Source: Fratercula arctica
Lineage: Eukaryota; Chordata; Aves; Charadriiformes; Alcidae
NCBI GenBank assembly: GCA_947846985.1
Contig: CANTUZ010000004.1
Coordinates: 48,221,672 to 48,285,671, forward strand
Length of the DNA stretch: 64,000 nucleotides
Reading direction: 5' to 3'
The translations under genes and the position numbers were made by a program. Each line of letters starts with the position of its first letter. The first letter of the stretch is position 1. The notes below the pieces were generated by a model that searched no databases, was not told the origin of the DNA, and was given only the letters and a program-made list of their open reading frames with translations. Shown in pieces: positions 47,915 to 60,871 of the stretch.

Positions 47915-48800
47915 TATAGAATCATAGAGACACCAGTTGAGAGGGACCTCTGCAGATCTCTTGTCCGTCCTCTTATTTAAAGTAGGGCTGACACCTAACT
48001 AGGTCAGGCTGGCTCTGCCTTTGTCTAGCTGAGTTATGAAAAGCACCAGGCATGGAGATTGCAACCACCTCCATGGGTAACCAGTTGTAGTGCTGCACCA
48101 TACTCCTTGTGGAAAAGTTTTTCCTCCTCCAGTTGAACCTCCCAAGGTGCAATCTGTGACTGTTGCCCCTTACTACACCATCTACCATTACCAAGCTGAG
48201 TTCTGGCTTTGCTGTCTTTGACAGGAAGCATCCTTCAAGTGATTGGAGGCTGCTATTAGATTGCCCTTGACCTCCTCTTCACTAGACTAAACAAGCTCAG
48301 ATCCCTCAACCTGTCCTCATACATCACGTATTTTAGTCTAGCTTGTCTTGATAGCCCTCCACTGAATCCTCTCCAGTCTCTCAACATCCCTCTCGATTTG
48401 GGAATCTCAGAACTGAATACAGTATTCAGTGTGGCCTCACCAATGGTGAGCACAAGGCATAACAACTTCCCTCAGTCTGCTGTTCTTGGAACTCCTGATG
48501 TAGCCCAGTATGCATTTTGCTTTATTCACAATGAGAGCACACTGCTTGCTCTCCTTCAGCTTGGCATCCACAGTAACCCCCAGGTTCTTTTCCCTGTTGC
48601 TGCTATTCAACCAGTCAGTTCCTATCCTGAGTTGATGTGTGGGGTTATTTTGCCCCAGGGGCAGAACTATGGACTCCTTGTTGAAGTTTTTTATGTTGGC
48701 TGCCTCCTCAAGATTATGAAGGCCTGCCTGGAGAGCAGATTCATTTTTTGTCTTGTTGGCCTCTCTGCTGATTTAGTATTGTCATAGAATTTGTGAAGGG
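47915..48800 (-). mobile_element. CR1 LINE copy, about 880 bp, inverted
   Basis: On the plus strand it starts with ATAGAATCATAGAGACACCA and runs through GAGGGACCTCTGCAGATCTC, GGAAAAGTTTTTCCTCCTCC, CCTCTCCAGTCTCTCAACAT, CTTTATTCACAATGAGAGCA and TGTTGAAGTTTTTTATGTTG. This is the reverse of a CR1 3' half, including the coding end of the RT open frame region, now broken. It is the longest LINE copy in the window. A 129-codon plus-strand frame inside it (48398-48787) is antisense noise. Confidence 0.85.
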
Positions 48801-50839
48801 TACCCTGTTTCATCAAGTGCTATATGTTTATGGCACACTGTAGTATGATATAAAGGCTTTTACGTTTTTTCAAGTGTGGATACTCTGCCTTTTCTGGATG
48901 TCCTGAACTCTTTCTCTGGGACTTCTCATTTTAACAAACCTTTGATAGTTACCAATACTCTGTTTACTTCTTTTCTGTTGCATCTCCTACTTTTTCAGTT
49001 CACTATTTTGAAAACTACATCAGCATTTGCTTTCCCTGCTGTTCTAATGCAGAAGCAGATGTCTTTATCTTAATAGTGATTTTGACACTTCTCTTGGCTA
49101 AGTAACTTTTGGCAAATTAGATACTGTGATGCTGACAGTGAAAGAACTCTCAGAAGCATCAATCTGCCAAATTTTGGATCATCCCCAGCAACGATATCAG
49201 TGTTTTTCCTTTAATAATTATCCCTGTGTTATAAAAACTGATATAAATACAAACCGTCATGTCCGTGCACTTGCAGGTAATTAAATCTTTCCCAATTCTT
49301 AGCATGAGATGCTTACAGTGATGACAGGAGTGTCTGACCTGCCTTTTCCCCACCATAATAAAATAAAATAACATATTTCTGAAAACAACAGTTTGTAAAA
49401 TCTATTGTGAACGGCATAATAATTTTTTAAGGTAGGTCTGGACATGTTATATCACAAACCCCAAAACATTATCACAGGAAGCCCATAATTTCATGGTATC
49501 AAATTCTTTGTGTGACATCTCAACAAAGTCACATCAAATATGGCAAATCAGACAATCAGAATTATACTTCTCACCAACCTTTACTCTCTTACACCAATCC
49601 ATTGGCATGTCAGCTAGCTGGCGTGATGTAACAGATGTTAACAAAGCAGAGTGTGGTACAGCTTTGCTCAGAAGAGACCATGCAGGTCAGATGTGAGTTA
49701 CAGCGCTTCTGCAAAGCATGTGGCATCCGGATTGTAGTTCATGTTCCGTAACACTGTCAGTTATCCCAAAACAGGGGGGATAGGAGGTTCAAACAGGAAG
49801 GGAAGGAGGTTCAAAAATGCATAAAGCTTTATGCTCAGTTTACAGAGGGATCAATGTCTTTTGTTGAGGGTTTGCTCCTGTAGCTTATGCATTTATTTTC
49901 CTGGATTGTATTAGGATTGCTTGAGGATATAGGACAGCAGAGAACTTGGCTCACTGTATGGGGGACCACATGTCTATGAATTTGTAATGTTGAACCACAG
50001 ATTTTATACAGAAATGATGTCTTAAACAGAATAGCAAGAATACTTTGTTTGCAGTGTCTATTATATGACAGGTGCTTTCTTGGAAAACTGAAATGTTTAA
50101 TTTTCTCATCTGGAGATAGAAAAGCAGGCAAAAATTGAGGGAAACAGAAAACAGTATTAAAGTATACTCTTAAATCTCTTGTACTAACCAGAGACTAGTT
50201 GTCATCGCTAATTAGATCAACTTTAGGAGTTTAAAAAGCAAACTTATTTTTCCATGGTTTCTAGTCCGTTACAGTAGCTATTTGTCTCCTTCTACCAGCA
50301 GATCTGGCCAAATAAATCACACCAGGGATAATTTACTAGTATTTCTGTAGTCATTTCCAAATAAGGAACAGAGACCCTCCATCCCAGAAAGCTTATATAT
50401 AAACATTTGCCTTTATGAGGTTTTGATGTGACTCTGAGGAGGTCTGAGCCTTGAGGTAATACTAACCAATCTTATCTGTAGAATGAGCATACCCCAAAAC
50501 ACTAAAGTAATTCAAATCTCTGTGTTTTCTTAGAGCACAGACAACCCCTTAAAACAGAACAAATGCAGATCTTCTGGATGATGCAGATAAATAAAAGTTT
50601 TGAAAACAAATCTTCCCCCTGCTTTCTATTTCCTTTCAGAATGAGCCTCTCCTTCCAGATGCTCTGGAGTCCAGCAATTTGCACTGCCTTCCTGGGTTGC
50701 AGCAACCTTCACACAGTCTCCCTCTGGGTCTCTAGGAATGTATCCTCTCCTTGACCTCTGAGACTTGGCTGTAGATCTGCTCCTTTGCAACAAGGAAGCC
50801 ATGTGCTTTGTCAGTCTGCATGCAAACATCGTAATCTCC

Positions 50840-50940
50840 TCCTTTCCCTCCCCCCCGTCCACCTGACACAGACAGACACGGCCAGGAAAAGCAGAGGCAG
50901 CCGTTCACACTGCTGTTCTGTCACACCCTTTTAAAACAAA
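50840..50940 (-). promoter_or_regulatory. Possible distal promoter on the SPON2 strand
   Basis: Reading the minus strand, a TATA-like TTTTAAAAGGG (50926-50936) precedes a GC-richer stretch. About 65 bases on there is a donor-like CAG|GTGGAC (exon edge near 50863). It sits in an isolated GC-richer patch 13.8 kb upstream of the SPON2 start. The evidence is weak and based on motifs only. Confidence 0.2.
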
Positions 50941-52336
50941 CAAGAAGGAAAAAGAAAATCCAAGATAAAATCCTAAAATAATAAAATGCAAGAATAATTC
51001 CAATTTGTGCAGATGAAAAATGAAGCATAACATTAGAAAGTTTCTACTTCAGGAAAACCCAGTGAAAGTGGTGGCTATTACTGAATGTAGGTTTTTGTAG
51101 GAAGGTGATATTATTATGAGTTGAAGTTCTCACCTGAAGCAGGGACAGTCTCTGGGATGTGCCACTGTTGGATCCTAGTGGAGAAAATAAATGAGAAATA
51201 GGAAGTGAACCCCTTCAGTAATACAATTGGCTTTCCTGTAAACACACTTCACCTTCTTTGTAAGCTCTTCTTTTCAGCAGTGTTCATTGGCTCTCTCAGA
51301 TTTCAAAATATCTGACAGGTAGGATAATCTACACAAAACTGAGGAATTCCAAACCTTCTTTTCTGCAGTTTAACAGCTTAATTTTCTCTTAATCATGAAA
51401 GTCGTTGCCATTGCTGGGATTCACCATGGCCTGTGGATGCATCAGTCCATACCCTACTGCTCGCTGCTTCATATTGCCAAGTGTTTCTTGTTGTCTATAA
51501 ACTCAACAGGTAAATTAGATTCATCATGTCTTCACAGCATTTTCTCGTAGAAAGGCTTTTTCATTTCGAAAGGATGTTTCCTTCAGATACATTGTAAATC
51601 CTTGATGAAGCTCCCTTGAAAATCCATTCTACTCTACTATTTTTCACCCATCGTAGCAAATACCTTGGCAAACACCAAGTTGTTCATGTTCATGTCCAAA
51701 ATGTCAAAGATGACTGTGTTTTTCTATAGACACTTTCCATATGCCATTGATAGTGATTTTTCACTAAAACCCACTATGGTAATGCCATTATGAAGCCATT
51801 GCTAGCATTTAGGATATATGTCAGGTTGTATCAGCCTTTAATGAAACACATTTCCAATTCCAAGTTTTGCATTATAACAGCCATTCGTAAGCTCCATACT
51901 TCTGAAGAGATAAAGACTATTTATTAAAAGGTAAAAAAAAATTCCCATAAGTAAATGGTTGTAAGATCTGTAGATATCTTCATTTCGCTTCCCAGTCTTC
52001 CCATTTCTCAAGTGAAATACAAGACAGAAGTTTCAGAGATCAGAATGGAGAACAAATAAACTGTCCCACCTTTTATACCTATCCATTCAGTATTCAGAAA
52101 AGGCAGACAGCATTCCTCTAGAGAAACTAGAACAGAAGTCTGTTAGAAGAACACAAAAATTATATGTGGTCTTTTAAATTTTAAATTTTTTTACCACATA
52201 CAAGGTAACAGGTATCTAGATAAGCAGTCTAGGAAGACTTGCTGTTGATAAGTAGCCTTCTATTTCCCAGGTGTTGAGAGATCCACACTTCTGCATAGCA
52301 GAAGTGTCAATATAGCTAATAAATAGAAATAGAGTC

Positions 52337-52356
52337 TTTTTTTTTTTTTTTTTTTT
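52337..52356. repeat. T homopolymer, 20 T
   Basis: Uninterrupted T run, possibly an inverted retroposon tail, with no recognisable body next to it. Confidence 0.9.
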
Positions 52357-54977
52357 AAATAAATCTTGCCCCCAAATCTGGAAGCCTTCACAAATTTAAA
52401 ACTGGAGGGGAAGAGACACCATGAGAATAATTTCTAGTAAATGTCGTAAAATTAACAAAAGTAAACTGCAAGTATCCTCACCAATTATAAAGGAAAAGTA
52501 TATTTATTTTAGTTAAAAATATTTTCTTACACAGGGTAATGTGAAGTATTAGGTTTGGACCTTGTAACTTACCTGCCAAGCTATACTAATAATGTAAATG
52601 GAAATGTGTTATAAGCATGGTAGTACTTATAGTAGGACAGCTGAGGTTTTCCACATATACAGTACTGAGAGAAAAGACAAGCAGTATGCTTTTATAAGCC
52701 TACCTCCTTCAATTTATCCATCAGACTAGCAGACTCTGAAGAGACATATTAGGATATCACAAATCTTTTTGACAGTGACATCTGGAAAATCTCTAGAAGT
52801 ATCCTAATTTTCTAGAGTGAAAAAAGGCTCTCTGGAGTCATTCACAGCATTTGGTACAAGTCATCAAGGCTCTAAGTTTTCAGTCAGAGACAAAGAGTGG
52901 GAAAGGATGTGGAGTAAGACATCTTTTCACTTGGGAACAAAATACTCAAAACTTACTATAGTTATCTCATAACCGGGGTCCTAAAAAGTACAAATAAATA
53001 CATAAAATCCAGATTTCATCTAAAATCCATATAGGTTTTTCATGTTGCATTACTAACCTCTGACCCTATTCAATTCATTTGGGTGTTTTCAGTATCTGTT
53101 GTTTATGTCCTGTATTTTTAATTCTGATGTAATATTTCAGGGCATGAAAAGGCTATTAGGCTAACAACGAACCTTCTTTCTTTCCAGCATTCTTCTGCTG
53201 ACCTCTCTTGAGTAATGCCCATGTGTATTTATTACTTAAGTATGTCAGCATTACCAAAGCACAACAAAAAAAGGGAAGAAATCTAGATAGCTTAGAAAAT
53301 CTTGTACATCTGCAGTTGTCACATGGACTGTTTTTCTTTGTGATTTTTTTCATATGTACGGTGATGAAAGTTCTTTTCATAGTTTGGAAAAATTAAAAAA
53401 TTTAGGTTAGAAATATCAGTTCATAGAGCATCTCTTATCTGTCCATGATATTTCTCTGGAAAATATAAGAGTGACAAAATGAATTCATTCACAAGAATGA
53501 CACAGCAGTTAGTGGATTTATTAACTCCAGGAGACCTTTGAAATATTTACCCATCTGAAAATCTCAATCATATTTGTTCTTTGAAATTTTAATCTCTCTT
53601 TCAACTTATTGTATGGAAATGCATTTAATTTCATAAATGTTTTTCATTTTACTCATATACTTAGTAACATTGAAATGAGACATTTCTTCCTTCATTCTCT
53701 CATCATATGGAAAATTCATGAAAATGTGAGAGCAATGCAGTGAACGGAAAACTATTGCTTTCTTTCATAAACTTGGCCAAGAGAGATTTGGAATATTTAC
53801 TAAAATAATCCCAAAATACAGCAATGTTTTCAAAGTTGGACAGGTGCTAAGTATTTTGTTTTGTTAAGTTGTCTAACATTCCATAAATCAAGTATATCCC
53901 TTCTCAAGCCAGTTTTAACTATTTCTATCCAGCTTTTCAGTGCTCTACTACAAAACAATCTTACCATACTTTTCAGATGACCAAACCTGTTTACTAATTT
54001 TAACTTTTCAAACAAGGACATCAATATTCTACACCTTTGAAGACAGGAATCCAATTACTTGTACATTTCTTGGCTTGGTTCTAAAATTCAAAGAGTAAAT
54101 CTACACTAACTTTTTAGCTCAGGTGTGATCTTTTTAAGAAAATTTCCTAATCATTTCCATTTACCATGCTTTCATCCATACTGTGGACTGGTCTTGGAGC
54201 CCCACACAAACTGGATTTTTGAATGAAAGTGAGTAGGAGGTGAGCTTTGACAAGCATGCAAGCCCCCTGAAATGTGCAAATGCCAGATCCTTAGTACAGA
54301 CTGTTTCATTTTATTAATCTGCTTGTGTTGTTCTGTGCTACTTGCTAATGTGGACAGAGTTTCTATTTGGACTTAGACTTCGTAGACACTCACAAGATGC
54401 AGAACCAAATTCTAAAGTGATTTAGGCAATTAAATGTCTTTAAAATGTATATAGGACTTATGGATGTGATATTCTTTGGGAGTTATGAAAATTTTATTAT
54501 TTGCTTATCTGCATCTCTGAATGCCTAAATATTGTTGAAAATCATAACCTTAAGTTTCTGTGTTGCAGTTCCACTTTCTTAAAGTGGGGATAAATAATAA
54601 TACCCAGTTTGACAGAATCTTATGAGGATAAATACATTAAAAATTGTGAGCTGCTCAAATCATGGAATAAGAAGTCCGCTTTCATATCACAGATCAAGGT
54701 TAAACAAAGGCTAAAGCTCTGCATGCATGATTCGCAAATGCAGTTATGCTAATAGCATGATGATCTTAATTAGATGATCAGCTGCATATCTGACTTTTGA
54801 TAATAAGTCCTAATGTGACTTGCTAATCAACATCAGATATGGGAATAGAATGTAGAATTTCTGACTAGTGATTCCATGCACTAATTGCTAAACCAGGCTG
54901 CCTCCTTAATGTCATCCTTCATTTCAAAATGTTCCATTTCCTGCTTCTACTCATATCATGTATTATTTGAACAGCTT

Positions 54978-55075
54978 TTTGTAGATCCACAGACTGTTAA
55001 GACCAGAAGAATCCACTATAATCTTATTATCCAGCTTCTAAATAATACGCACCAAAGAATTTCTTGCTATTTCAT
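54978..55075 (-). mobile_element. Ancient CR1-type remnant
   Basis: TAGATCCACAGACTGTTAAG ACCAGAAGAATCCACTATAATC followed by AGAATTTCTTGC resembles the sauropsid CR1 3' string ACTTTAAGGCCAGAAGGGAC CATTATGATC. It is short and diverged. Confidence 0.5.
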
Positions 55076-58000
55076 ATTGGGAAATTATTATTTTTTTCTT
55101 TTTACCATAAACTAACATTATCAGTCTTCCTTTTTGATTGGGCTACAGAATATTTTTTTCAAAGACATCTAATTTTGATTTCAATATTCCAAATGATGAT
55201 GAATTTGTCACTTTCCATGGGAAGGAATGTCAATTATTAATTGCCCTCAATGTACTGAGATGCTCGAAAATAAGGTCAGATTCATCCTGCTTTTAAAAGT
55301 TACACTTAATTGACAGTTTAAATGTTTCTGACTTCTGCTTTTAGCCATAGTTGTATCTTGCTATGCCTTTAATTGCTAAATTAAAGATTCCTACATCTCA
55401 GATCATAGATTGCTGTATAAAGGAGGCTATGAAAGAAAATTAATCACTTTAATCACATCGCTTGATTCACTGTGGGAAGTAACTCAACTAAGAAAATAAT
55501 AGCATTATTTTAGCTTCAACTGTTTGTTTGTGGGGATTTTTTCATTTAGCCATATTATAGGCAAGTCTTAATAAGGAACTCTTACAAAAACTGATTTTAA
55601 AGTAAAAGGGAAAGATTTGCCTGGAATCAGTCTTCTTTCCAATGGACAATCCCTGTACTCTATACCTGAAGAGCAGAGGAAAAAAAGGAAAGAAACATTT
55701 TTTTTTTCCTGAAAGCAAAGTGTGTAGCTGTCAGCTATTTCTTTGGGTTTTGTCAACACATCAGAAAATCATCTTAACAACTGGGATTCCCATTAATTAA
55801 CTCACTGGAATAAATACAGCTGTCAAAGCAAAATAGGGTATTGTGGAATTTCCATACACAATAAATCATTATCCCTTCAGTGACTGAATGTTAGAATCAA
55901 TAAAATTGAAGAAGTACATGAAGCTGACATGACAGTATACTGAATCTAAGCTTTGTTTATATAAAAGTATCACATGAAATAGTACCAAAATTTTATATCA
56001 GGATGATGCTTGTGTATAAAATTGTTATCAATTGAAAATATTTATATAAAAGGGAGGAATAAGAACTTAACTTACAGAAAAGACAGAAGAAGGTAATTTT
56101 CCTTCTAAATGCATAGTACTACATGCAATGGTACATGTGCAATAGGTGCAAAGAACAAAATCTATGAAAAAATCTGTTATACCTGTATTTAATTTTATCA
56201 CTACAAAATTAAAAGTTAATAGATTGTGGCCTACTTGTAACGTGACGTGTTATTTTTCATCTTATGCAAAATTTTACTGTGGGGAAGGGGAAAACAGCAA
56301 GACGTTTCTCATTAAAAAAAGTGCGTATTTGCTGCTGCAGCTGCAGCTTTGGCTTCATTTCATAGTTTGAGCTCTCAAAGGGCACAGACAGGAACAGTAA
56401 TAGCCACTATGGCCCCAAACTTATCACCTCCTAAATACAAGTGGAAAATTTAGACAGAAATAAAATTATACTTGGTTTCTCTTCTGGTAGAAAACTTACA
56501 CTAAAGAAAAAATATATATTAAGTTACATAGTTAAAACATTGCTAGTGAACCAAATTATAGAAAAGAAAAGAATAACATTTCAGTAATTTTGAAGATGTC
56601 TGATTTCCTTTTTTCTCCCTTTGTAATGCGCTTTTCCAATCAGTCTCCTTTTCACCAGGAAAGCCTGTATGATAAAGAACTGTGTGAGCAGAAGTTCAGC
56701 TCGCACAGAGGAAAAAATCCGCCATGTGATTCTTTTGAATATGTACACATGTATACCAAAATATTCCAACTAGATAGCAGTAATATTCACAGTATAAATT
56801 ATGGAATAATATAAGAACATTAATTTATCATGAACTTTCAACTCCTCACCTTTGCTCTGCTCATGAATCCATTCCTCCTGGGATGAGTGGAACAGTACCA
56901 GACAGTCAGAAATCCACCAAAAGTGGGAGTTGTATGACACTGAACAAAAAGTTGATTTGCAAAGCAAAAATAGCTGGCAAAAAAAATCTATAGGGAAGTT
57001 CTGAAAAGTAAGGGGAGGGAAGGTTTCTGCCTTTCTTTTCCCAAATGCAAGATTCATTTCGTAGCATTTTTTCCTAATTAAAACACATGAAATAAAATAC
57101 ATTTTAAATGCCTGGCAAAACTAAATACTACAAACACTGGGGTGGATAATGGAAAAGAATGAACCAGAGATAAACAGCCTTAATCACAGCTCTTAACTGT
57201 ATACTGGAAAGTGCTCAGTGTTAGAAGATTAGTTTATAAATTTGAATGGCATGGAATGAAATCGTATATGAAATAATAAATGAGCAACTGGAAAATAATA
57301 AATTCAGAAGACTCTGGAAACAAAAATTTTAATAATTTAAATAAAAAAAGGTCAATACGTTTTTTATTTAGATAGAGGAAAATCACTTTTTGTCCTGTAT
57401 TAACTTATCTCGTAATTACAGTGATTAATATTCTAGAGAAGGAATATCTTTGTTAAATTTTCATTATGCTACAGTGTGAAAAATAGCCATATACATCATA
57501 TTATTATCCTTCCAGTACACTCTCAGCCAAACCAGAGATCTGAATTATGTTCCTAACATTTATAAGATTAAAAATAAAACATACTTTAAATTTATATCTG
57601 CTTACACATGAAAAAAGATGACCAATTTTAAAATTCTACCTTCTAGAAAATCCCCAAAAGGCGGATGCATTTCTGCACGAATTAAACAGAATTATTTTGT
57701 ATATAATTAAAACTCTGAAACCATTGCTTACTTACCAAATTTGACCTTGGTGCTTAGTGATAACAAAAGATGTAGTATCTCCTTTGTCCATCCGTCATAA
57801 ATACACATCAAATATTGCAGAGGGAGCATCTGGTTTTAAGAGGCACTTACGTTGGAATGACAGAGTCAGACATGTAATATACTAAAGTGATACATTTTGA
57901 TTTCTATTACTGGCCTTCACAATTATCATCAGTATCTCTATAGCGTGTTTTTCCTATTCTGCCAAACAAACCATATTTCTGTTAATTATATGACTAAATT

Positions 58001-59154
58001 AGTCATTCCAAACTTAATACCTCCTAAAGCCATCAGCAGATGTTCCCTTTATAATCATTGATGTCATTCTATAAATGATTGAAAAGGAGATGTTGAATGG
58101 AGTGCTATGAGTAAATGCTAACTTTGGCGGTTGTCTTGTCTAACTTCAGCTAACAGCGCAGCATCTGGCCTGCCTCAGTAAAATGGGCTGTCTCCATAGA
58201 CAGTGACACTTCCAAAAGGAAATTCATCCTGTTTCAAAAACACACAGAAGAAGCAACCGTGTCTCACTGTCTCTAGAGGCGACCTGATAATTTAGCCCAA
58301 GTGAAATTTCTACCTTTTACACTGCAAACTGGTGAGACTGATGCCATGTTTTAGCTGAATATGGTGGCAGACTGCAGGTCAGATTCTGTTCTTGGTTTCA
58401 GCTGATCTTGTTTCATGTTTCAGTAAGATCAGAAACCTCCCCAGCCTTGCAGGAGAAAAGGTGCCTCTGCATGGTAATACTTGTCTCAACCACTTCCACA
58501 GGTGGCTTCCCAATTAAGTGCAACAGTCATTGCAACACACAACAGTCTCAGACATGAAGTCCGAGATAAATATTCTTAGACTGCTGATGCTTATTTTGAA
58601 GTCAAATTCAACAGTAATGAAGTTATCTCACTTATGAAATCAATATAAGTATTTAATGCAATATTTTTAAAACATGTAGGACACAAATGGAGCAGAGAGG
58701 CAATTGGAGGAAAAGGGATTTACTTGGACTTTCAGTTGCATGCTTTAAGAATACCATGTCTTTTCTATTCTCTTCCTTGCTGCTTTATCAATCTGTACCA
58801 CAATTTACTACTGAATGAGTCTGCAGGAGAAAAAAAAAAATTACTGTTTTCCCTCTAAATAGCTATCAGCATGTTCTTTCTCTATAAATCCTAGTGAGAT
58901 CCCTGGTGGTGGCATAACTGTTAACAAATACAGAAAGTGATATGGAATAGCTCCATTTCCCCAGCATATTAAAACTACTACAGTTGTCAGCATTTAATGT
59001 CTCTGATATCCTTAACCCCCTACAAGTTGTAGAATTAGCTAAAGCTTTGCCTCCAGGTATCCCATCAGGATGCTCCAATACAGAGATTTACATTCAGTGT
59101 AACTCTCTAGGAGTAAAATATCTTTTTTGACATACTTAATGCGTCATAATAACT

Positions 59155-59219
59155 GCAAATTTATTGTATCAAGCATTAACCAGTTTCTCCTTCATACATG
59201 CCTGGAGCAAGGAAGAAAC
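59155..59219 (+). repeat. Dispersed repeat, copy A
   Basis: GCAAATTTATTGTATCAAGC ... CATACATGCCTGGAGCAAGG AAGAAAC. It aligns without gaps to copy B at 60778-60842 with about eight mismatches in 65 bases. Confidence 0.85.
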
Positions 59220-60321
59220 ATCACTATTACCATAAGTATGCTACACTGAATGAACAAATATGCAGAAGCCTTACTGCAGACTTCAATCATTTACATTCTT
59301 TTTAAATGATATAATTTTAAAATATGTTCTTTTTAGAGTCATAAATGAAAATGGAACAGATGGTTAGAGCTTAATTTAGAGTAATTTGTCTATTAAAATA
59401 CACAGCATTGCCAGTGAGTCTTCATTATAACACAAATTCATTACAAGGGAGTTGTAATTTATGGGGTAGATGGAAAGGTATTGGACCTTTAGGAAAAGTT
59501 TACAATTTTAGAGGATTCACTAGGAGAAGTGAACACACATGAGCATTTCAATATAAGATTTTGAGGAAAAAATGGGAAAAGCAAGAAAGACCTGAATTGA
59601 GATTTATTTGAATTCAGACTTCCCATTGTTCCTTAACAGAAAGGATATTACCATGCACAAACAAAAGGACCTTCTTTATATAATTTTATCCCTGGATTTC
59701 TTAGTGTGAACTGACTTTTAGGTGTTTATCAATGTAGAAAATTACTGTCTCACATTATAACAATGAAGACGTTTTTATAAGTAACAGAAGTATTTTGAAT
59801 AAGCAAATGATGCACATTGGAATTCATTATTGTATTGTTCTCTGTGTTAAAAACTTATTTTAAAGCTTTTTCTTTTTAATGTAAGAGCCCAATAAGGCTG
59901 TTAATGTTTTCAGTCTGTATTAGAATTAATTTTATGTTAATTATCTATCTTTAGGGAAAAGGAATGAGAGACAGGGAGGTGAAAAGCATACACAGGATAT
60001 AACAATTTGTGTTAAAGCTAAAGATATTGTGAGGGACTTTAAAGGGACATAGAATATAGAAAGCGTAAGTTTCTTTCATAGAAAATTAACAGCCGATATA
60101 GTCAAACTGACAACAAGTGAAATAAATCTTTTGGGTTTTCATATACCTTTCCCATATCAGATTTATTTTTTATTCCAGGAAGAAGATCCTTGTGCTATTA
60201 TGATCAGAATACCAACAATTTTTGTTTAATACTTAGTCATTCAAAAAAATGGTGAGTAAACACATAGTTACAAACACAATGGTGTAGAAAATAATACAAA
60301 ATCTATTATGACGCTCGTATT

Positions 60322-60390
60322 GCATAACTCTATACACATATACACATATTCATATAAATATATAAGCGTGTGTATGTATATAACTACTTA
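60322..60390. repeat. Low-complexity TA/CA tract
   Basis: Interrupted ATACACATAT / ATATAAATAT / GTGTGTATGTATAT sequence, a degraded dinucleotide repeat. Confidence 0.75.
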
Positions 60391-60777
60391 TATGGAACTG
60401 TCGTGTTCATGTCTGGTTGTGGACCAGCAGCAATAAGACAACACTGACAATGATTAAAAATATTAAAAACTGCAGTATTGTGTGACTGCTATAAATATCT
60501 AATTGTGATAAAATGTTACAATAATTGATTAGGGATGGTGCTGGGACCACAAGTTCACATCTCCTTACAAGCCTGAGGAAAAGCAAAACCACAACTCACA
60601 CCTCCTAAATGAGGGCCATAATCACAAACTCCTGGCTAGTTTAGTATTTTCCATCTTTCTTATTGAAAGATACATAATCAAACAATGCAAGATTCACTGG
60701 GACTAAGACAAGTATGGTTCGCTATCTAGTGGTTAGAGAATTATTTTAATGTGTCATTTAAATTTAATATGTGTCAT

Positions 60778-60842
60778 GCAAATTTATTACATCAAGCGTT
60801 AACCATTTTCTCTGTCATACATGCCTGGAGCAAGGAGGAAAC
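60778..60842 (+). repeat. Dispersed repeat, copy B
   Basis: GCAAATTTATTACATCAAGC ... CATACATGCCTGGAGCAAGG AGGAAAC, the second copy of the unit at 59155-59219, same orientation, 1.6 kb away. A perfect hairpin begins four bases after it. Confidence 0.85.
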
Positions 60843-60845
60843 TGA

Positions 60846-60871
60846 AGTTTAGGACAGAAAAGTCCTAAACT
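60846..60871. repeat. Perfect inverted repeat, 10-bp stem and 6-nt loop
   Basis: AGTTTAGGAC - AGAAAA - GTCCTAAACT. Every stem base pairs. No U run follows and no gene is adjacent, so a role as terminator or RNA element is not implied. Confidence 0.9.

Larger units (their letters stand above)
48801..54975. other. Intergenic; one GC-richer patch near 50.6-50.9 kb
   Basis: No gene recognised. A patch at about 50620-50940 is richer in GC and has promoter-like features on the minus strand. A T run lies at 52337-52356. Confidence 0.45.

Noticed and set aside
48398..48787. 129-codon open frame
   Set aside because: It is antisense within the inverted CR1 copy.
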